Source of the DNA: Heterodera schachtii
Lineage: Eukaryota; Nematoda; Chromadorea; Rhabditida; Heteroderidae
NCBI GenBank assembly: GCA_023374025.1
Contig: SIJG01000069.1
Location: forward strand, 271,594-335,593
Direction: 5' to 3'
Length of the DNA: 64,000 nucleotides
Under the pieces are notes generated by a model. The model was not told the origin of the DNA. It made no database searches and worked only from the letters and a program-made list of their open reading frames with translations. Shown piece by piece: positions 1 through 13,936 of this stretch. The translations under genes were made by a program, and so were the position numbers. How positions within the stretch are numbered: the stretch's first letter is position 1; every line of letters starts with the position of its first letter.

Positions 1-3000
1 ATTTTATTTAGACCAGAAAGCTATGAATTTGCTGCGAATCATAGCTTATCTTTCATGCTCAATAAAGTTAAAATTTTAATTTAGAAACTATATAAGTATT
101 AATTGAATTTTAACATTGTTTATGTTATTCAATTTTTAAATTAATGTTTTTCAATAATATAAATAATTTTTATAAATTTTATAAAATTTAATTAAAATAT
201 AATATATTTTAGCTATTTGAAAAATTATTTATTTATAAAAAATATCATTAACCCATTTGTTTTTTAAAAGATTTATTTCTTTTCTACTATGCTTTCTATT
301 CATCTTTCTGGTTAATTTTCTCTAATTATGATTCGGGACTCGAGATTTCACTCCGGTCTCGGAACCATTTAACTAGCCCTTTAAATATGTTTTGAAAATT
401 TGTGAAGTAATTCTAATAAGATTAAAAAATTTAATTATTTATCAATATTATAATTTGATAAATTATTCATTTAGTTGCTTTTTTTTATTACTAATTGATG
501 TAAATTCTGTCGTTTAAAAAAAACACCTGTGCATTCGTTCGTCCAATTTGGTTTTCGTGATCAGTGTATGTTTGTCATCTCATTGTTCCTCATTCATTTT
601 ATTCATTATTAAATATATTATTATTTAAAAATTTTATTTATATGATTTATTATTTCCCATCCAATAAATTCTTCTTTATCTATTTTGCACCAAAAAATTT
701 AATGATTTAATAATAACTTCACTGTAATTGCATATAAATATTAAATTGAACTCTTTCTTCATTATTAATTTTCAATATATTTGGATTTTAATCCAACTAG
801 TATCTATAAGCTCGATGTCTTCGGTATTTTTAAGTTGTTCCTTCATTTTTGAAAACACCATTTTCTAATATTTAATTTAATTAGTAATTTTATTATTTAA
901 ACTTAATTTATAATTATTTTTATAAAAAATTTATAATTAAAATTTGAGATAATTTAAAAAGATTTAATTCTATTTTATTTTGTCGATCTATTGTATAAAA
1001 ATTAACAATGTCCTTTATTATATTCGAATTATTATAAGACGTTAAAGCAAAACACTCATTTAAAATTTAATTGATTATTTTACTTGATAAGGCAGAAATT
1101 AATTAAAAATTTTATTTTATAAAATTGATATTTCCATCATTAAGAATTCCTTATGTTGAAGCTTTTGTTTTCAAATATTTAATTCTTTTAAACTTACAAT
1201 ATTATTGATCGCCTCTTTTTTAACGACAAAAAAAAATTTAGTATATTTTTTTAATTTAAATATTACTTTTCTTTATTTTAAACTCAAATTTTCGGCCCTT
1301 TAATGCTAAGAGTAAATTAATCTTTTAATGTTGTTTTTTGCAAGTTGAAGTCGACTCGCATGTTTTGGAAGAAGAAGTGGTGAAGAATTATTAATTTCTT
1401 TTCTTTAAATAAAAATTAGTAAAAAAGGAAAGATTCTGGCTTTCTTTGTTTATATGTGCTTGTCAATTTAAAATATTATTTTGGAAGCTTTTTCTTTATT
1501 AATTATGCTAAAATAATTAAATTATTAATTTTATTTTTATGATTATTAATGTAGTTTATCTCTTTATGTTTTCTTTTCATTGTTGAATTGGGATGTTAAT
1601 TTATAAATCGAGTGAAATTAAATATGACTTAAAAATAAATAAATTTACTCTGTCAAAAATTTATTTTGTGTGAGATTTTCGGACCGGCTTTCAATGCTTA
1701 ATCTAATAAGTGCACACCCTCTGGTGCAAATGTTGTGGATTTTCAAATTTTTATAGCATTTTTCTTTGGTCATTAGAATTAACATTTTTCTTTTTAAAAA
1801 ATCTATTTTCATTTTTTTAATTAATTGTTTATAATTTTCTCTTGTTTATTTCAATATTTACCAAACAATATCATTTTCCATTATAATAATATTTAGTAAA
1901 TGTTCTTTATTCTCAAAAATGCACGTGCGCTGGGAATTGACGTTGTTCGCGTCGCGATATGTGCATTTACACGTGACAATTGAAGTGCGTTCCTAATTAA
2001 ATTTATATATTTTTCTTTTTATTTTGTTTAATTAAATTATATTTAAAAAAAATACGAGTAACTTAATTTAATTTTTAATAGATATTTTTTTAAATGTGAA
2101 TTATGTTATTATATGCTATCGATACCAACCACTTGCCTTTTCAAAACTCTTCGTCTTGCTTATCCAAATCTAGCATATTTTGCAAATGATAATTATGAAT
2201 TTAAATATTTTTTGCAAATTACTAAAAATTAAAATTAGAAATTGTTTTCATTTAAATTTACGCTTGTTTTTTCTTCTCTTCTTATTTCAATTTTTCATTT
2301 CCTTTTGCCCCTATCTAATTTTTACAGATTTTCTTCTATATTCTTGAAGTGCATGCCTTTAATTGGTTGAATGCTTCCTCTGTTCTTACAATCTCAGTGG
2401 GAAATTTTGAAAGATAGTTTTAAATTTATTTGAAATCTAAATATTTAATTGTTTTAAATTCTCAAATTTTTATTGACTCCTATTATATAAATAGGATTTT
2501 TAATTAATTTTTTATTTTTTTATTATAGACAAAATCTGTAAAATATTTGATTAGGAAATGATAATCTTAAAATTATTTTTAAAACGACCATTTCAATGGC
2601 TCGATAAAATATGGGCCAACTCGAATGGGGCCGAGATGGCCGGTGGTATGGGCTCGGAGCGGCCATTTTTTTGAAATTTTATAATCGGACCCAGTCGAAT
2701 GTTTTCATTTCTTTGGAAAGGCGAAACAATCTTCATTTTAAACAATTAAAGTAGCATTTATAAAAGAAAAAATTTTTTTAATTTTTTAATGTTTGGAAAA
2801 TTAAGCCGATTCATTTAGCAGAGTTAAAATTTTTATTTTTAATTTAGCTTTTTTCTTTACAGTTTTCTTGTTAGCAAATTAATTTTTACATTCATATGTT
2901 TATATTGAAACCCGAGGAATCCAAAAGAGTCAGAGATGCAGATCATTTACGATTACATTGATTTTTTTTCTTGCATATTATTAAATACATAAAACGCATT

Positions 3001-5400
3001 AATCATATTTCGCTATTTTATTTGAATTATTTAATATTTTAAAACGAACATTTAATTTTTTCATATATAAATCTATGTGCAAAACGACAATTGGTGGGCA
3101 GCGAATACCAATAGAATTATTATTACATAATCTTTAAATTCATCAAGGTTTTATTTAAATTTCTAACAGTTATTATACTGAATTAGTTAAATTAAATATT
3201 TTTCTTTATACATTAAAGAAAAGAAATTTAATTTTCCTTTTTTATTTATCTTGCAACCTTATGTTGAAAGTGTTCGAAGTGTAAATAAAATTACCGATTA
3301 GTTCGAAAATGTTTAAGTTTTTAAAAAATTGCATTTTTAAAGTAATCATGTATTATAATGCATGCTGAAATATACTACATTTCTTGTTTTTTAATTTTAT
3401 TTTTATCAAAAAATGAATTTTCTAATGCTCCAAGACTGCACTAAAAACGACAATTTGTAAATTAATTTCAATACTTTTATAAAAATGGACCTGGACACAA
3501 AAACTTCCTGTTTATAATTGACTGGATAGCACTGAATTTTAGTCATTAGATAAATTGTTTAAAAAATTTAATTACTTGTTCAATAATTATTTAATACTGA
3601 CTGCCGGGACTAGCTTGTCGAGAAATATCTCTTGCGTTTTTGCACATTATAACTTCATTAACTATTATTCAATAAATGCCTGCATTTGTTTTTTAATTCT
3701 TGAATTTTGCATCGTAAGGTAACTTAACCAAATTATACGGCTTATAAAATGGATATATGTGAATAAGATCGAGTGCTGTTGTGACCTGAGTCACAAATTT
3801 AAAAATTGGATATAAAATATATATGTTGCTATTTAATAGTGTATTTTTTAATAAATTTCATCTCGCTTACAGTTTCTTTCTTCGAATAATGACTCTTCCT
3901 TTTTTATAGATGCTTTCATTTATTCTTTAACATTACCACCATAAAGTTTAATTATTAAATAAATTAATTGTTTATTATATTTCATTCAAACAAGTTGTTT
4001 TTATTTATTTATAATTTACAATATGATATGAATGGTCATGTCTTATTGATTGATGTTAATGTGGAAAAAGATTCGCATTTCTATTGCTTTTTATTTTTCA
4101 ATTTCTTTATTTAGGGCTATATTTTTAATTTTTATAAGTCTACTAATTAACATTTTAGTTATTTTATTAATATATATGAATTTAAAATAGTTCGACTTTA
4201 GAATTTAAGAATCTTTCTTCAGCTTGTTTTTTCCTGGCCCTTCTATTTTTGCTGTTTATTTATTTTTTAGTCAAAAGTTTCTTTTATATAAACAATTAGC
4301 GCGACTTTAGTTTGTTTATTTTTGACAAATTAATTATTGGGATTGGGATATACCCTATAATTACATTTAAATTTTTATATTATTATTACATAAATTTATA
4401 GATTGTTTAATCATTTTTGGGTTAGATTTTCAACTAATTATTTTTTGGTAAGCTATTTACTTTTTATGAACCCATTTAATTTATCACTTTATTTTTCCTA
4501 TTTAATTTCATTTTTGATACTTTTTTTCTTAATCTTTTTCATATAAGAATTTATAATTCAGTAATTAATTTGTGCGATTCACAGGTCGGTTGAACATTTT
4601 TTTCTTCGTTCAAAATATTAATTATATATTTAATTATCATTTTTTATTTATTTAATTATTGTCGTTCGGTACAAATTTATAAAATTCATTTTGTGATCTA
4701 TTTTCTTACATTGTTAAATAGTTTTAAACATCATTTAAGACATGGGTTATCAAGACAATTCAATTGAGTGAATAGGTGTAGGTGAATTGTGCATTTAATT
4801 TTTTATTTTTTTATTTTCAATTTATTATAATCATAACAAAATTATTTTTACATCAGAATATTATTTTTATAATTTATTTCAAGTACGCGCGTCCATAGCT
4901 TGAGGATGAGTGGAAGCAGTTGGGCGCCGCCCTAGTAATAAACATTTTTGGCATTTTATTTTGCTCATATTTTTCGTAATGATCTTTTCAATTGAAGTAG
5001 TTTTATAAAAAAATTGTTATATTTAATCAAAACTTTATTTAACATACCTATTTATTTTATACATATTTTTACTGCTTTTTATTTTTGTTTTTAACCATCT
5101 TTCTTATTCTCAAAGTTGCTTATTTTTTTGTTGCAGTGTATGCCTCAATTTTAATGTTATACATGTTTTACCTTAAAAAAATTTATAACTTAAATATAAA
5201 AATTATTTTTTCTTAACATAACTTAAATTTGAAGATGTCTTTTAATTTATAAAGAAATTACAGGAATAATTAACTTTTAAATAAAGTACCTAAATATTTA
5301 TTAATTGTGATTTCTAAACATATGCAATAATAACCATGATTATTTCTGAAGTATTAATCAAATTGGTTTTACATATTGGTTGCAGGCATTACATTTTATC
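1..5400 (+). other. T-rich gene-poor block with short GC-rich islets
   Basis: No ORF above 60 codons is convincing here. The + strand is strongly T-rich over A. GC-rich islets interrupt it near 330-385, 525-600, 810-835, 1325-1370, 1920-1990, 2585-2720, 3600-3650, 4570-4595 and 4885-4935. Some islets are bounded by AG and GT, for example 809-821, which follows TCTATAAG and precedes GTATTT. The islet at 4885-4935 has one open frame ending in TAG. The islet at 2585-2720 holds GGCC/CGG-rich imperfect repeats. I see no RNA gene and no recognisable transposon protein. The best reading is intronic or intergenic DNA of the same kind as 42.3-64 kb. Confidence 0.45.
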
Positions 5401-5417
5401 AAATTTATTGACAATAA

Positions 5418-5605
5418 ATTAGAAAAAGGGTCATAAAAATGCCATAAAATGACCGAGTTATATCTTTAAAAAACAAGAATACACTACCGAATAAGCTACC
5501 TTTCAAATTTCAAAAACGCATACCCGAAAATTAACTCTTCATAAAATTGTTCAAATATGAATTTTACACGCCGCCGATCAACGCCGAATGGCTATGATAA
5601 GAAAT
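5418..5605. repeat. Repeat-like segment at the T-rich to A-rich switch
   Basis: This segment is richer in C and G than its surroundings and begins with an imperfect hairpin: GGTCAT at 5429-5434 against ATGACC at 5449-5454. It ends in a GCCGCC-containing islet near 5570-5595. It sits where the + strand changes from T-rich to A-rich. It looks like a fragment of an interspersed repeat, but I see no coding sequence or terminal repeats that would name a family. It may mark an inversion or insertion junction. Confidence 0.3.
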
Positions 5606-6059
5606 TTAAATAGAAGCAATAAATAACTAAAAATTTTATATGACAAAAAATCTTTGCCTTAAACTGCAAAAACACAATCAAATTAAATTACTCAAACAAA
5701 AATAATAAACATCCGAAATAACCAATACTAATTTAAAAGCATTTAATTAATAATTTTTAACTTTTTATCGACAAATTTAAAATTAATATTATTAAGCTAT
5801 TCTATTTGTTTATTACAAAATATATTAACTTTTATGTTGATTAAAGAAAAATAATTGTATTTTAAACAAAGGATAAATCAATTTTCGTTCATTATAAATA
5901 AAATATTTTTTAATATCAATTTATCATCTCATCGCGGAAATTCTCTTGAAAATATATTAAAATTTAAAATAAAAACGTAATATAAAGTCATTTATTAATA
6001 TTTTAAATTGTTAAATTCTTCTTTTGTATCAAACTAATAAAATATAAAAAAATCCCCCT

Positions 6060-6160
6060 CTACATCCCGCACGGAAATGCCGTCACAGCCACCACTATAT
6101 GAGGAGCAATACAAATGGGCGACGTCCGCGAGTGCATCTGGACGACGTATGGCTGGAGCC
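6060..6160 (-). other. Candidate terminal exon (GC islet)
   Basis: On the - strand a run of pyrimidines then AAAAAG precedes about 100 bases that are over half G+C, inside DNA that is otherwise mostly A+T. One frame stays open for 32 codons to a TAG at 6060-6062. It includes PYVVQMHSRTSPICIAPHIV and has ordinary, non-low-complexity composition. The acceptor-like AG is at 6161-6162. I do not recognise the peptide. It could equally be a fragment of an old transposon. Confidence 0.22.
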
Positions 6161-8704
6161 CTTTTTAAAAAAAAAGAAAAATAAATAAATAATTCAAAAT
6201 ATTAGTCCAAATAAATAATATTTTACAAAATGGCTAAAAGTTCAGCTTATGAGTCAACGGCTTTAAACCTGATTAAAAAGTTAATATGAAAAAACATAAA
6301 AAGGCCGATAAAATAATAAAACTTAAGTACATTAAATTATTAATATTGACTGCTAAATGATAATTTGAATAGCGAAATAAAATTTGATGCAGCGAAAAGC
6401 ATAAAAAATTAAAAATAATAATAAAAGAAGAAATAAAAAAAATAATAAAAACAATAAATTAAAGTCAAAGTTTTAATATTAATGAAATTAAATAAAAAAT
6501 ACTGACATGAAATAATAGAAGGTTACTATATAACTTTAGCAATAAGAAAAGTTTATATATATAATCAGATAATCTACAAAAGAATATATGCTCGTCTTCT
6601 AGTAATTAATGATGGTATTAAATAAAATTATCAATTATATTTAATATTTTAAATAAAGCTAACATTTAACAAGCAATAAATTTTTTCCATGAAATAATAA
6701 TAAAAAGCTATTATATAGTAATATTTGAAATAAAAAATTAATTTAAACTTGAAATTTTTAATATGATTAAAATGAATGAAACGAGGTGGCTAAAATGTCA
6801 TACAACTTCGCAATTTGCAAGGGACATATCATCAGTTTTAGAATTTATTATCCAAATTAAATAAAAATTCGGATTAATGCTAAGTAATCAAAACTAATAA
6901 AAGAGAAAAAATCAGCTTTGAATAATATTTATATTAATCTCGCTTAAAAACAAGAATTAGGAGAGAAGCAATTATTTGCCTTGAGCACTAAATTTACCAA
7001 GAAAGACAAACTTAATCAACACAAATTAAAACTAAAAAATAAAAATTAGTAAATTCTAAATTTATTTGAAATTAATTACCAAAAATATTCAAAAGTATAA
7101 GTTACTTAAACAAAATTTATTAACAGATCCTAAATTAAAATATAATTGAAAAGTTAATACATTCATTAATTACCAGCTGTTTAAAATCCCATTTTGCCAT
7201 TTTTTCACATATATTTAGCAAACAATATCGTGGATATAAATCGACAAATTTTTTCTGAAACAAAATGCATTCGATCGAAGAAAGAAAGGGCTTCTAATTG
7301 ATATAAATAAAATACCGAATATTTTGGTTTTTTGTTAAAACAAATTTTAAAAAATGACTCCTGAGTTCTCTTTTTATTAATTTGGGTGTACTTATTAAAA
7401 AATCACCTATTTATGTAAATTTTATTGTCCTGTGGATTGTTAGCATTAAAATAATAATTAAATTCAATTTAATCATTTGCAAAAAATATATATAGAATAA
7501 GTAGAAAAAAGTAAAATAACAATAAATTAAAATATTCATCTTTTTTAACTATTCCTAAAATGACAAGAGGAAAAATCAACAACAAAAAGAAAATTAATAA
7601 TTAGTAGAATCATAATAAAAAAAGTGAAAAAAAATTGTTGCAAACAAATGACACTTTATTAAATTTTAATTTAAATGAAAATATATATAAATAATATTTA
7701 GTGAACTTTGCAAAGTCATGAATGTGGAGACAGACAGCATATTTTCATTTATTCGAAGACATTAATATAACAATGCTTGTATTTAAATATTATTGTGCCA
7801 AAATATAAAAGCAATAATGAATTTTTAAAAATTATTTGCCATGTATATTTAATTTAAAAAAATTAAGCAAAATGTAAATTTTGCTTTTTGACAAAAGAGC
7901 CGACTAATTTGGACCGGATGTTGCAAGAGTATCTGAAGACCAATTTACAAGAATTTTTTCAAATCAAAAATATATTTAAAAAGTGAAAAAATATGATTAA
8001 AAATATATAAAAAATAAACTAATTAATAACAATAATGCTCTATTATACTAAATAAATAATCTCCAATATAGAACAATACAATAATAATAATAATAAATTT
8101 TGAAAACTTGAAATTTGTAGAGTTGTTAGACAAAATTTTGTATATAAATTGGAAAACTTTAAACATCAGGCACACAACAATGCCATAATTTTTCAAGCTT
8201 TAAAAAATAGAAGAAAAAATTGTTGACACTTGACAAGTGGACCCAATGAAAAAGTACCAAGATGTTTGAGTTGAATAGGTTTATTACAATGAAATGGATT
8301 TGAGCCTGCATGAGATAAGAAAAATTTTTTTTAAATCAAACTTTAAATATTATTCAGAAATTTTATTTAAGTATAATGAGAAAATGAAAATAAACCAAAA
8401 ATAGAAAAATATTTAAAAAAATTTAATTTAGAAAAATAAATGCAAATAAAAAACTAGGAATAAATTTAAATTTATTATAATATTTTGAAATATTGAAAAA
8501 ATACTATAAAAGAAACAGATTTGACAAAGAAAGGCCCGATCAGAAATTATCTTGTACAATTGATGAACCAGATTTCTTTTTTTTGAATTTTGCCTAGTTA
8601 CAGCTGAATAATCTATTATCGTATTAAACAAATAAAAATTAATTTAAAAAGTTTTAACATAACCAAATAAATAATAAAAATTTTCAAAAAAGAAAAAACA
8701 TTAC

Positions 8705-8762
8705 TCCCTCTTCCCCCGGACTTATTGGCCAGAGGCTTCGAGTGCCATATTTCGTATTCCAT
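8705..8762 (-). other. Candidate first or internal microexon (GC islet)
   Basis: On the - strand, ATG at 8762-8760 opens a frame of 19 codons (MEYEIWHSKPLANKSGGRG) and is followed by GTAATG at 8704-8699, a plausible 5' splice site. The islet stands out from its flanks by G+C. I see no homologue, and the assignment rests only on composition, the open frame and the GT. Confidence 0.2.
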
Positions 8763-9233
8763 CACAGGCGAATAAATATCCTCCCAAATCCAATATGAAT
8801 AAAAAATCAGAAAAATTCAATAATTATTTTTTATAAAAATTAATTAGCCTTAAAGTTTTCAATTTAATCAACAAAGTTTTGTTCATATACAATAAAAGTA
8901 TTCACTTAAGGCCTGGAGCCCAAAAATACAATTTTTATTTGTTTTCGAGTGATGTCAAGTTTATAAATATATTTAATGAAATATAATAAATTATTTTGCT
9001 AAACTTTGGCAGTCGCACTGATTAAATAAGTGAGGCTACAGGAGTACTCGACACTCGATAAAATAAATCGACGCAAATAACGGAATAAAACTTTAATTAA
9101 CGAGATAATATTATTTAAAGTGAAAATTTATCCAACAAATAAATTCCCAATTATATCAAAACTTTCACCAAAAGTGGTTTTTTAAACAAAATTGCTTAAA
9201 ATAAAATAATTTAATGCCTCCTAAAGAGAAATG

Positions 9234-10250
9234 GGGAATGCAATATTTTTTGTTTTATTTATTCTGCATCAAAATCCGTTAAAATGCCTAAATGTAATGC
9301 ATTAATTCTCTTTTAATTCATTAATATTTTTCAATTTAATGCAAATAAATTTATTAAATTGATAAAATAAGAAGTTCTAAGTAGTTTTTTCTAACATTAA
9401 AAAATAACATTTAGATTATCTTTAATAAAATTGAAAAAACCAATGTTAAAATTTCAAGAAAAAAAAATAATAATATCTTTATAAATGATATTTAAATAAA
9501 ATACTTTCTGTATTAATAATAAAATAAATTTTAAATTAATAATAAAAATAAATTTAGTACTATTTCAATTTCCTTCAATACGGAATGACGCTCAATAAAA
9601 TTCAAGAAGATATTCAATCAAATAATACAAATCAATCAAAAAGTTTGATCAATCTTTCGTAAGATGGCGGCGCAGTACAAGAATAAAATTTTAAAAAACT
9701 GCAAAAAATGGTATTATACTATAAGAACAAAAGTGAATAAATAAATGTTATGAGAAAAAAAAAATTCAAATTTATATCTTACGGAGCTAAATTAATATAC
9801 TAATAACAATAGCGAAAAAAAATTAAATGAATAATTATAAAAATAAATTTGAATAAAAAATAAAATAGGATAAACAGCAGAAATAGAAATTCAAACTAAT
9901 TGTTCAAATAAGCAATAATTTTAATAAAAAATATTTATGATGTAAAAGTTAATTAAAAAAATCAAATCAAATATTTGCGACCAGCAGAAAATTTGCGTAC
10001 ATTACGAAACTTTGAATGCAAATCATGAGAAAAAAAGCCCAAATGAAGAAACATTTGAAGAATTATAACAATCATTATTTAAGAATATTAATATACTATA
10101 GAAATATACAACCGTTATTATAAAATTGAAGAAAATGATTTAAAAATAAATAATTTCAAGAATTATTTGTCGAAGTTCCATAATACAAATTAAAATTAAA
10201 ATGAAGATTTAATAAATTTTAATTTTTGAAAAATTCTTAAAATTAAAATA
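9234..10250. repeat. 1,018-bp tandem direct duplication, copy 1
   Basis: Copy 1 of two head-to-tail, nearly identical blocks. It starts at GGGGAATGCAATATTTTTTG and ends at the same motif where copy 2 begins. The period is 1,018 bp, measured at GCAATATTTT (C at 9241 and 10259). Differences are scattered single-base changes and indels, for example GATGGCGGCG at 9663 against AATAACGGCG in copy 2. High identity over 1 kb of noncoding DNA implies a recent duplication. Confidence 0.9.
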
Positions 10251-11269
10251 GGGGAATGCAATATTTTTTGTTTTTATTTATTTTGAATCAAAATCCGTTA
10301 AAATACCTAAATGTAATGCATTAATTCTCTTTTAATTCATTAATATTTTTCAATTTAATGCAAATAAATTTATTAAATTGATAAAATAAGAAGTTCTAAG
10401 TAGTTTTTTCTAACATTAAAAAATAACATTTAGATTATCTTTAATAAAATTGAAAAAACCAATGTTAAAATTTCAAGAAAAAAAAATAATAATATCTTTA
10501 TAAATGATATTTAAATAAAATACTTTCTGTATTAATAATAAAATAAATTTTAAATTAATAATAAAAATAAATTTAGTACTATTTCAATTTCCTTCAATGC
10601 GGAATGACGCTCAATAAAATTCAAGAAGATATTCAATCAAAAAATACAAATCAATCAAAAAAGTTTGATCAATCTTTCGTAAAATAACGGCGCAGTACAA
10701 GAATAAAATTTTAAAAAACTGCAAAAAATGGTATTATACTATAAGAACAAAAGTAAATAAATAAACGTTATGAGAAAAAAAAAATTCAAATTTATATCTT
10801 ACGGAGCTAAATCAATTTACTAATAACAGTAGCGAAAAAAAATTAAATGAATAATTATAAAAATAAATTTGAATAAAAAATAAAATAGGATAAAAAGCAG
10901 AAATAGAAATTCAAACTAATTGTTCAAACAAGCAATAATTTTAATAAAAAATATTTATAATGTAAAAGTTAATTAAAAAAATCAAATCAAATATTTGCGA
11001 CCAGCAGAAAATTTGCGTACATTACGAAACTTTGAATGCAAATCATGAGAAAAAAAGCCCAAATGAAGAAACATTTGAAGAATTATAACAATCATTATTT
11101 AAGAATATTAATATACTATAGAAATATACAACCGTTATTATAAAATTGAAGAAAATGATTTAAAAATAAATAATTTCAAGAATTATTTGTCGAAGTTCCA
11201 TAATACAAATTAAAATTAAAATGAAGATTTAATAAATTTTAATTTTTGAAAAATTCTTAAAATTAAAAT
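10251..11269. repeat. 1,018-bp tandem direct duplication, copy 2
   Basis: This copy directly abuts copy 1 and shares its whole length, ending at AAAATTCTTAAAATTAAAAT, after which the sequence diverges (CTTTCTTCTC). No ORF is preserved in either copy. There are only two copies, so this is a segmental tandem duplication rather than a satellite. Confidence 0.9.
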
Positions 11270-13050
11270 ACTTTCTTCTCAAAAATTTATAAAAATAAAC
11301 ATTAATTAAATAATTAAATTTTCTACTATATTTTAATAATCAAAACATAAATTGTAGATTTAGATCATAAAATAAAAAAATAAATTTTTAAAATTCTAAA
11401 CAAAAACTTAAAAGTACAAAAATAATAATTACCACATCATTAAATTAAAATAATGTTTTAGTAATATTATCAATTAAAAAAATCAAAATTAAAAATAAAT
11501 AAATTTGTAACTTAATGTCATTATTCAATTAAATGTTCATATAAGCTTAAATTATTATAATTTTTAATTATTTCAAATAAAATTAAACCAATGATCTGAT
11601 GATAAAAAATTCTTAAAAGTAAGAATGAGTTTAAAATTAAAAAACGATACTTTATGAAAATTATCTGTTAAGCAATAATAGTAAGAGTATATTCGTTTGT
11701 AAAATTAATTTAAACTTGGAATTTTTAATATGATTAAAATAAATGAAACGAAGTGACAAAACAAAACTATATTTAAATATACACAAAATTTCATATATTA
11801 ATACGTTTGCACTAAATATGGCACCTAAGAATTATTATAAATGAAGAGAGAGTAGCTTAAAAACAACAACAATTGTCATGACAAATTATTAGTACAAAAT
11901 TAATTAAAATGATATAAACAAACAAAAGAAATAAAGAACGTAATAAAGTAATAAAACTTATAAAAAAATTTTACATTGAATAAAAAATAAAGGCATGTTT
12001 ATATTATATGAAAATGACAGACTTCGAAATTTATAAACGCTTATTGAACAACTAATAAATAATTTAAATTTAATTTCTAATATAGTGATTATTAAATTAT
12101 TAATTTTTCATTTTCATTAAAACTTTATTTATAATGTAAATATTATAAAAATTCAATGAAACAATGCTGTCCCGCTTTGCCAATTAAATGTCCAAAACCA
12201 TGAAAATTAAATTTCAGTGTTGCCATAAACATAAAGAGCAAACACGAAAACAAGTTGAAAGAATGCTCTAATTGAAACAAGGATACCAAAATAAAATTAG
12301 CAATACAAAAAAACAAAATACAATCAACCTTATTTAACTTAGTTGAAAAAATAATTAAACAAAATACACTTATAATATTAATAAAAATTATATGAATAAA
12401 AGTAAAAACTTTGAGCTTTAGAAGAAGAACAAAATTGTTGTCCTTATAAATAATACAAAAATAATTTAAAAATCATGATTTTTAAATTTATTAACGATAA
12501 TATTCAACTGTATTAATCTATCGCAAACTTTGTGATTATATAGTTCGTTATCCACAGTATAATATAAATTGAATGTTTGTTGTAGCTTTCCTTAATGTGA
12601 AACACTCACGAAAATTAAAAAAAAATTATTCTAAAATATCAAATTCATTCAATTTAATTTTGTGTACTGTAAAGCGTGCTGCCATCTATAAAAAAAAAGT
12701 AAATTTAATATTTTAAACTAAATTGGATAAATTTCTAAAAAAAAAAATTTTTTTATTGACTGATACTTCAAATAATAAGACAAAATCTTAAACGAAATAA
12801 TAAACATTTCAGTGGAACAAACAGACATCTCAATACAATTTCTGCGTCTTTCTTATAAGTAGATTTATAATCGATTTTAAAAATAAAATATCGTTAAAAA
12901 ATATTGCTTATCAAATGGCTAACAAAAGAAGAGCAAATTTTATGTTAGCATTTTTATTTATTTTATTCATTTGTTTAAAAGTATTATATTTGATGAAAAA
13001 TAACTTTTAAAAAGACATATGAAAATAAAAAATGATAAAAATCTAATAAA
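11270..13050. other. AT-rich stretch without a recognised gene
   Basis: A-rich DNA with no ORF worth reporting and no repeat that I can define. Short segments (for example 11,700-11,760) resemble sequence near 6,730-6,785, with similar runs about AATTTTTAATATGATTAAAA and AATGAAACGA. This suggests another diverged duplication within the A-rich block. Confidence 0.4.
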
Positions 13051-13054
13051 TTAC

Positions 13055-13085
13055 GAAGTGCACGGCAGCGCCGGATTGTCGCTCA
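13055..13085 (-). other. Candidate 31-nt microexon
   Basis: On the - strand the order is CAACTGTACAG, then 31 GC-rich bases (TGAGCG...GCACTTC), then GTAATT. This is a good 3' splice site, a short islet and a 5' splice site in an A+T-rich background. A second islet of exactly the same length with AG and GTAAAA borders occurs on + at 56,621-56,651. No protein family is recognisable from so few codons. Confidence 0.25.
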
Positions 13086-13242
13086 CTGTACAGTTGAATA
13101 AAAAATAGTAAATTATAAACTAATTACTAAAATAAAGGTATAAAAAATATCCATTAAAAATTTTCACCTTATATTATAAAGTGACTAAAAATGGTCCAAA
13201 GTTTAGATGGAAGGCAAGTTAAAAACGCTAATTTAAATAACA

Positions 13243-13434
13243 ATGAAATTTCTTTATTATAATTTCTTTGCTGCCATTGAGAACCCAAACGAAGATGAGA
13301 TTCTTGGTCATTTCAGATCTTTGCAATACAGACTTATGCTCAATGATTTTGAGAATTGGGACGACCCAAATGGTGATTTATTCTGTTTTCACATCTCGTT
13401 GGCCCTTGGGAAAAGCACTTTAAATAAAAGTTGA
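13243..13434 (+). CDS. Small ORF of unknown function, possibly a gene or transposon fragment
   Basis: A 63-codon ORF with balanced composition (about residues 12-52 contain ENPNEDEILGHF and NWDDPNGDLF), clearly unlike the Phe/Leu/Ile-rich chance ORFs around it. No signal peptide, membrane segment or known motif is evident. Its G+C content is raised from about 13,270 to 13,545, continuing past the stop codon. The true exon limits may therefore differ, and it may be a relic of a mobile element or a host exon. I do not recognise it. Confidence 0.25.
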   Translation: MKFLYYNFFAAIENPNEDEILGHFRSLQYRLMLNDFENWDDPNGDLFCFHISLALGKSTLNKS

Positions 13435-13647
13435 AAAAAGGTTTACTGTACACAAAAGTGTATTGTGATTTGTCTATTGTGTTGTGGTTAGTATGGGCTC
13501 AAAATTCTGATACCTCTTCGCGGTGAATCCGGAAACAGAGTTATTTTTAAAATATTATTTGATTTTTTCTTGCAATGGAATTAACTCTGGCTAAAGCAGA
13601 CGATTTTGGGCTTAAAATTAAATTTTTTAATTTTTTTGTTTTATTAA

Positions 13648-13936
13648 AATCCCCAAATGTCGGATCCCTAAATGTCGGGTCGCCAAATGTCCGTGGTTTC
13701 CCTAAGTGCCTTTTGCTCAAATGTCCTTTGGTCCCCAAATGTCGGGTCCCCAAATGTCGGGTTCCCTAAGTGTCGGGTCCCCAAAAGTCGGGTCCCCAAA
13801 TGTCGGGATCCCCAAATGTCGGGTTCCCTAAGTGTCGGGTCCCCAAAAGTCGGGTCCCCAAATGTCGGGATCCCCAAAAGTCGGGTCCCCAAATGTCGGG
13901 TCCCCAAGTTGCAAATCCCCAAAAGTCGCACCACGG
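13648..13936. repeat. 15-bp GC-rich minisatellite
   Basis: About 18 degenerate copies of a unit close to GTCCCCAAATGTCGG, with variants CCCAAAAGTCGG, CCTAAGTGTCGG and GATCCCCAAATG. A longer block, about five units around 13,742-13,858, appears duplicated. The long ORFs that cross it in several frames are translations of the repeat and not genes. It ends immediately before a tRNA-like B box. Confidence 0.9.
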
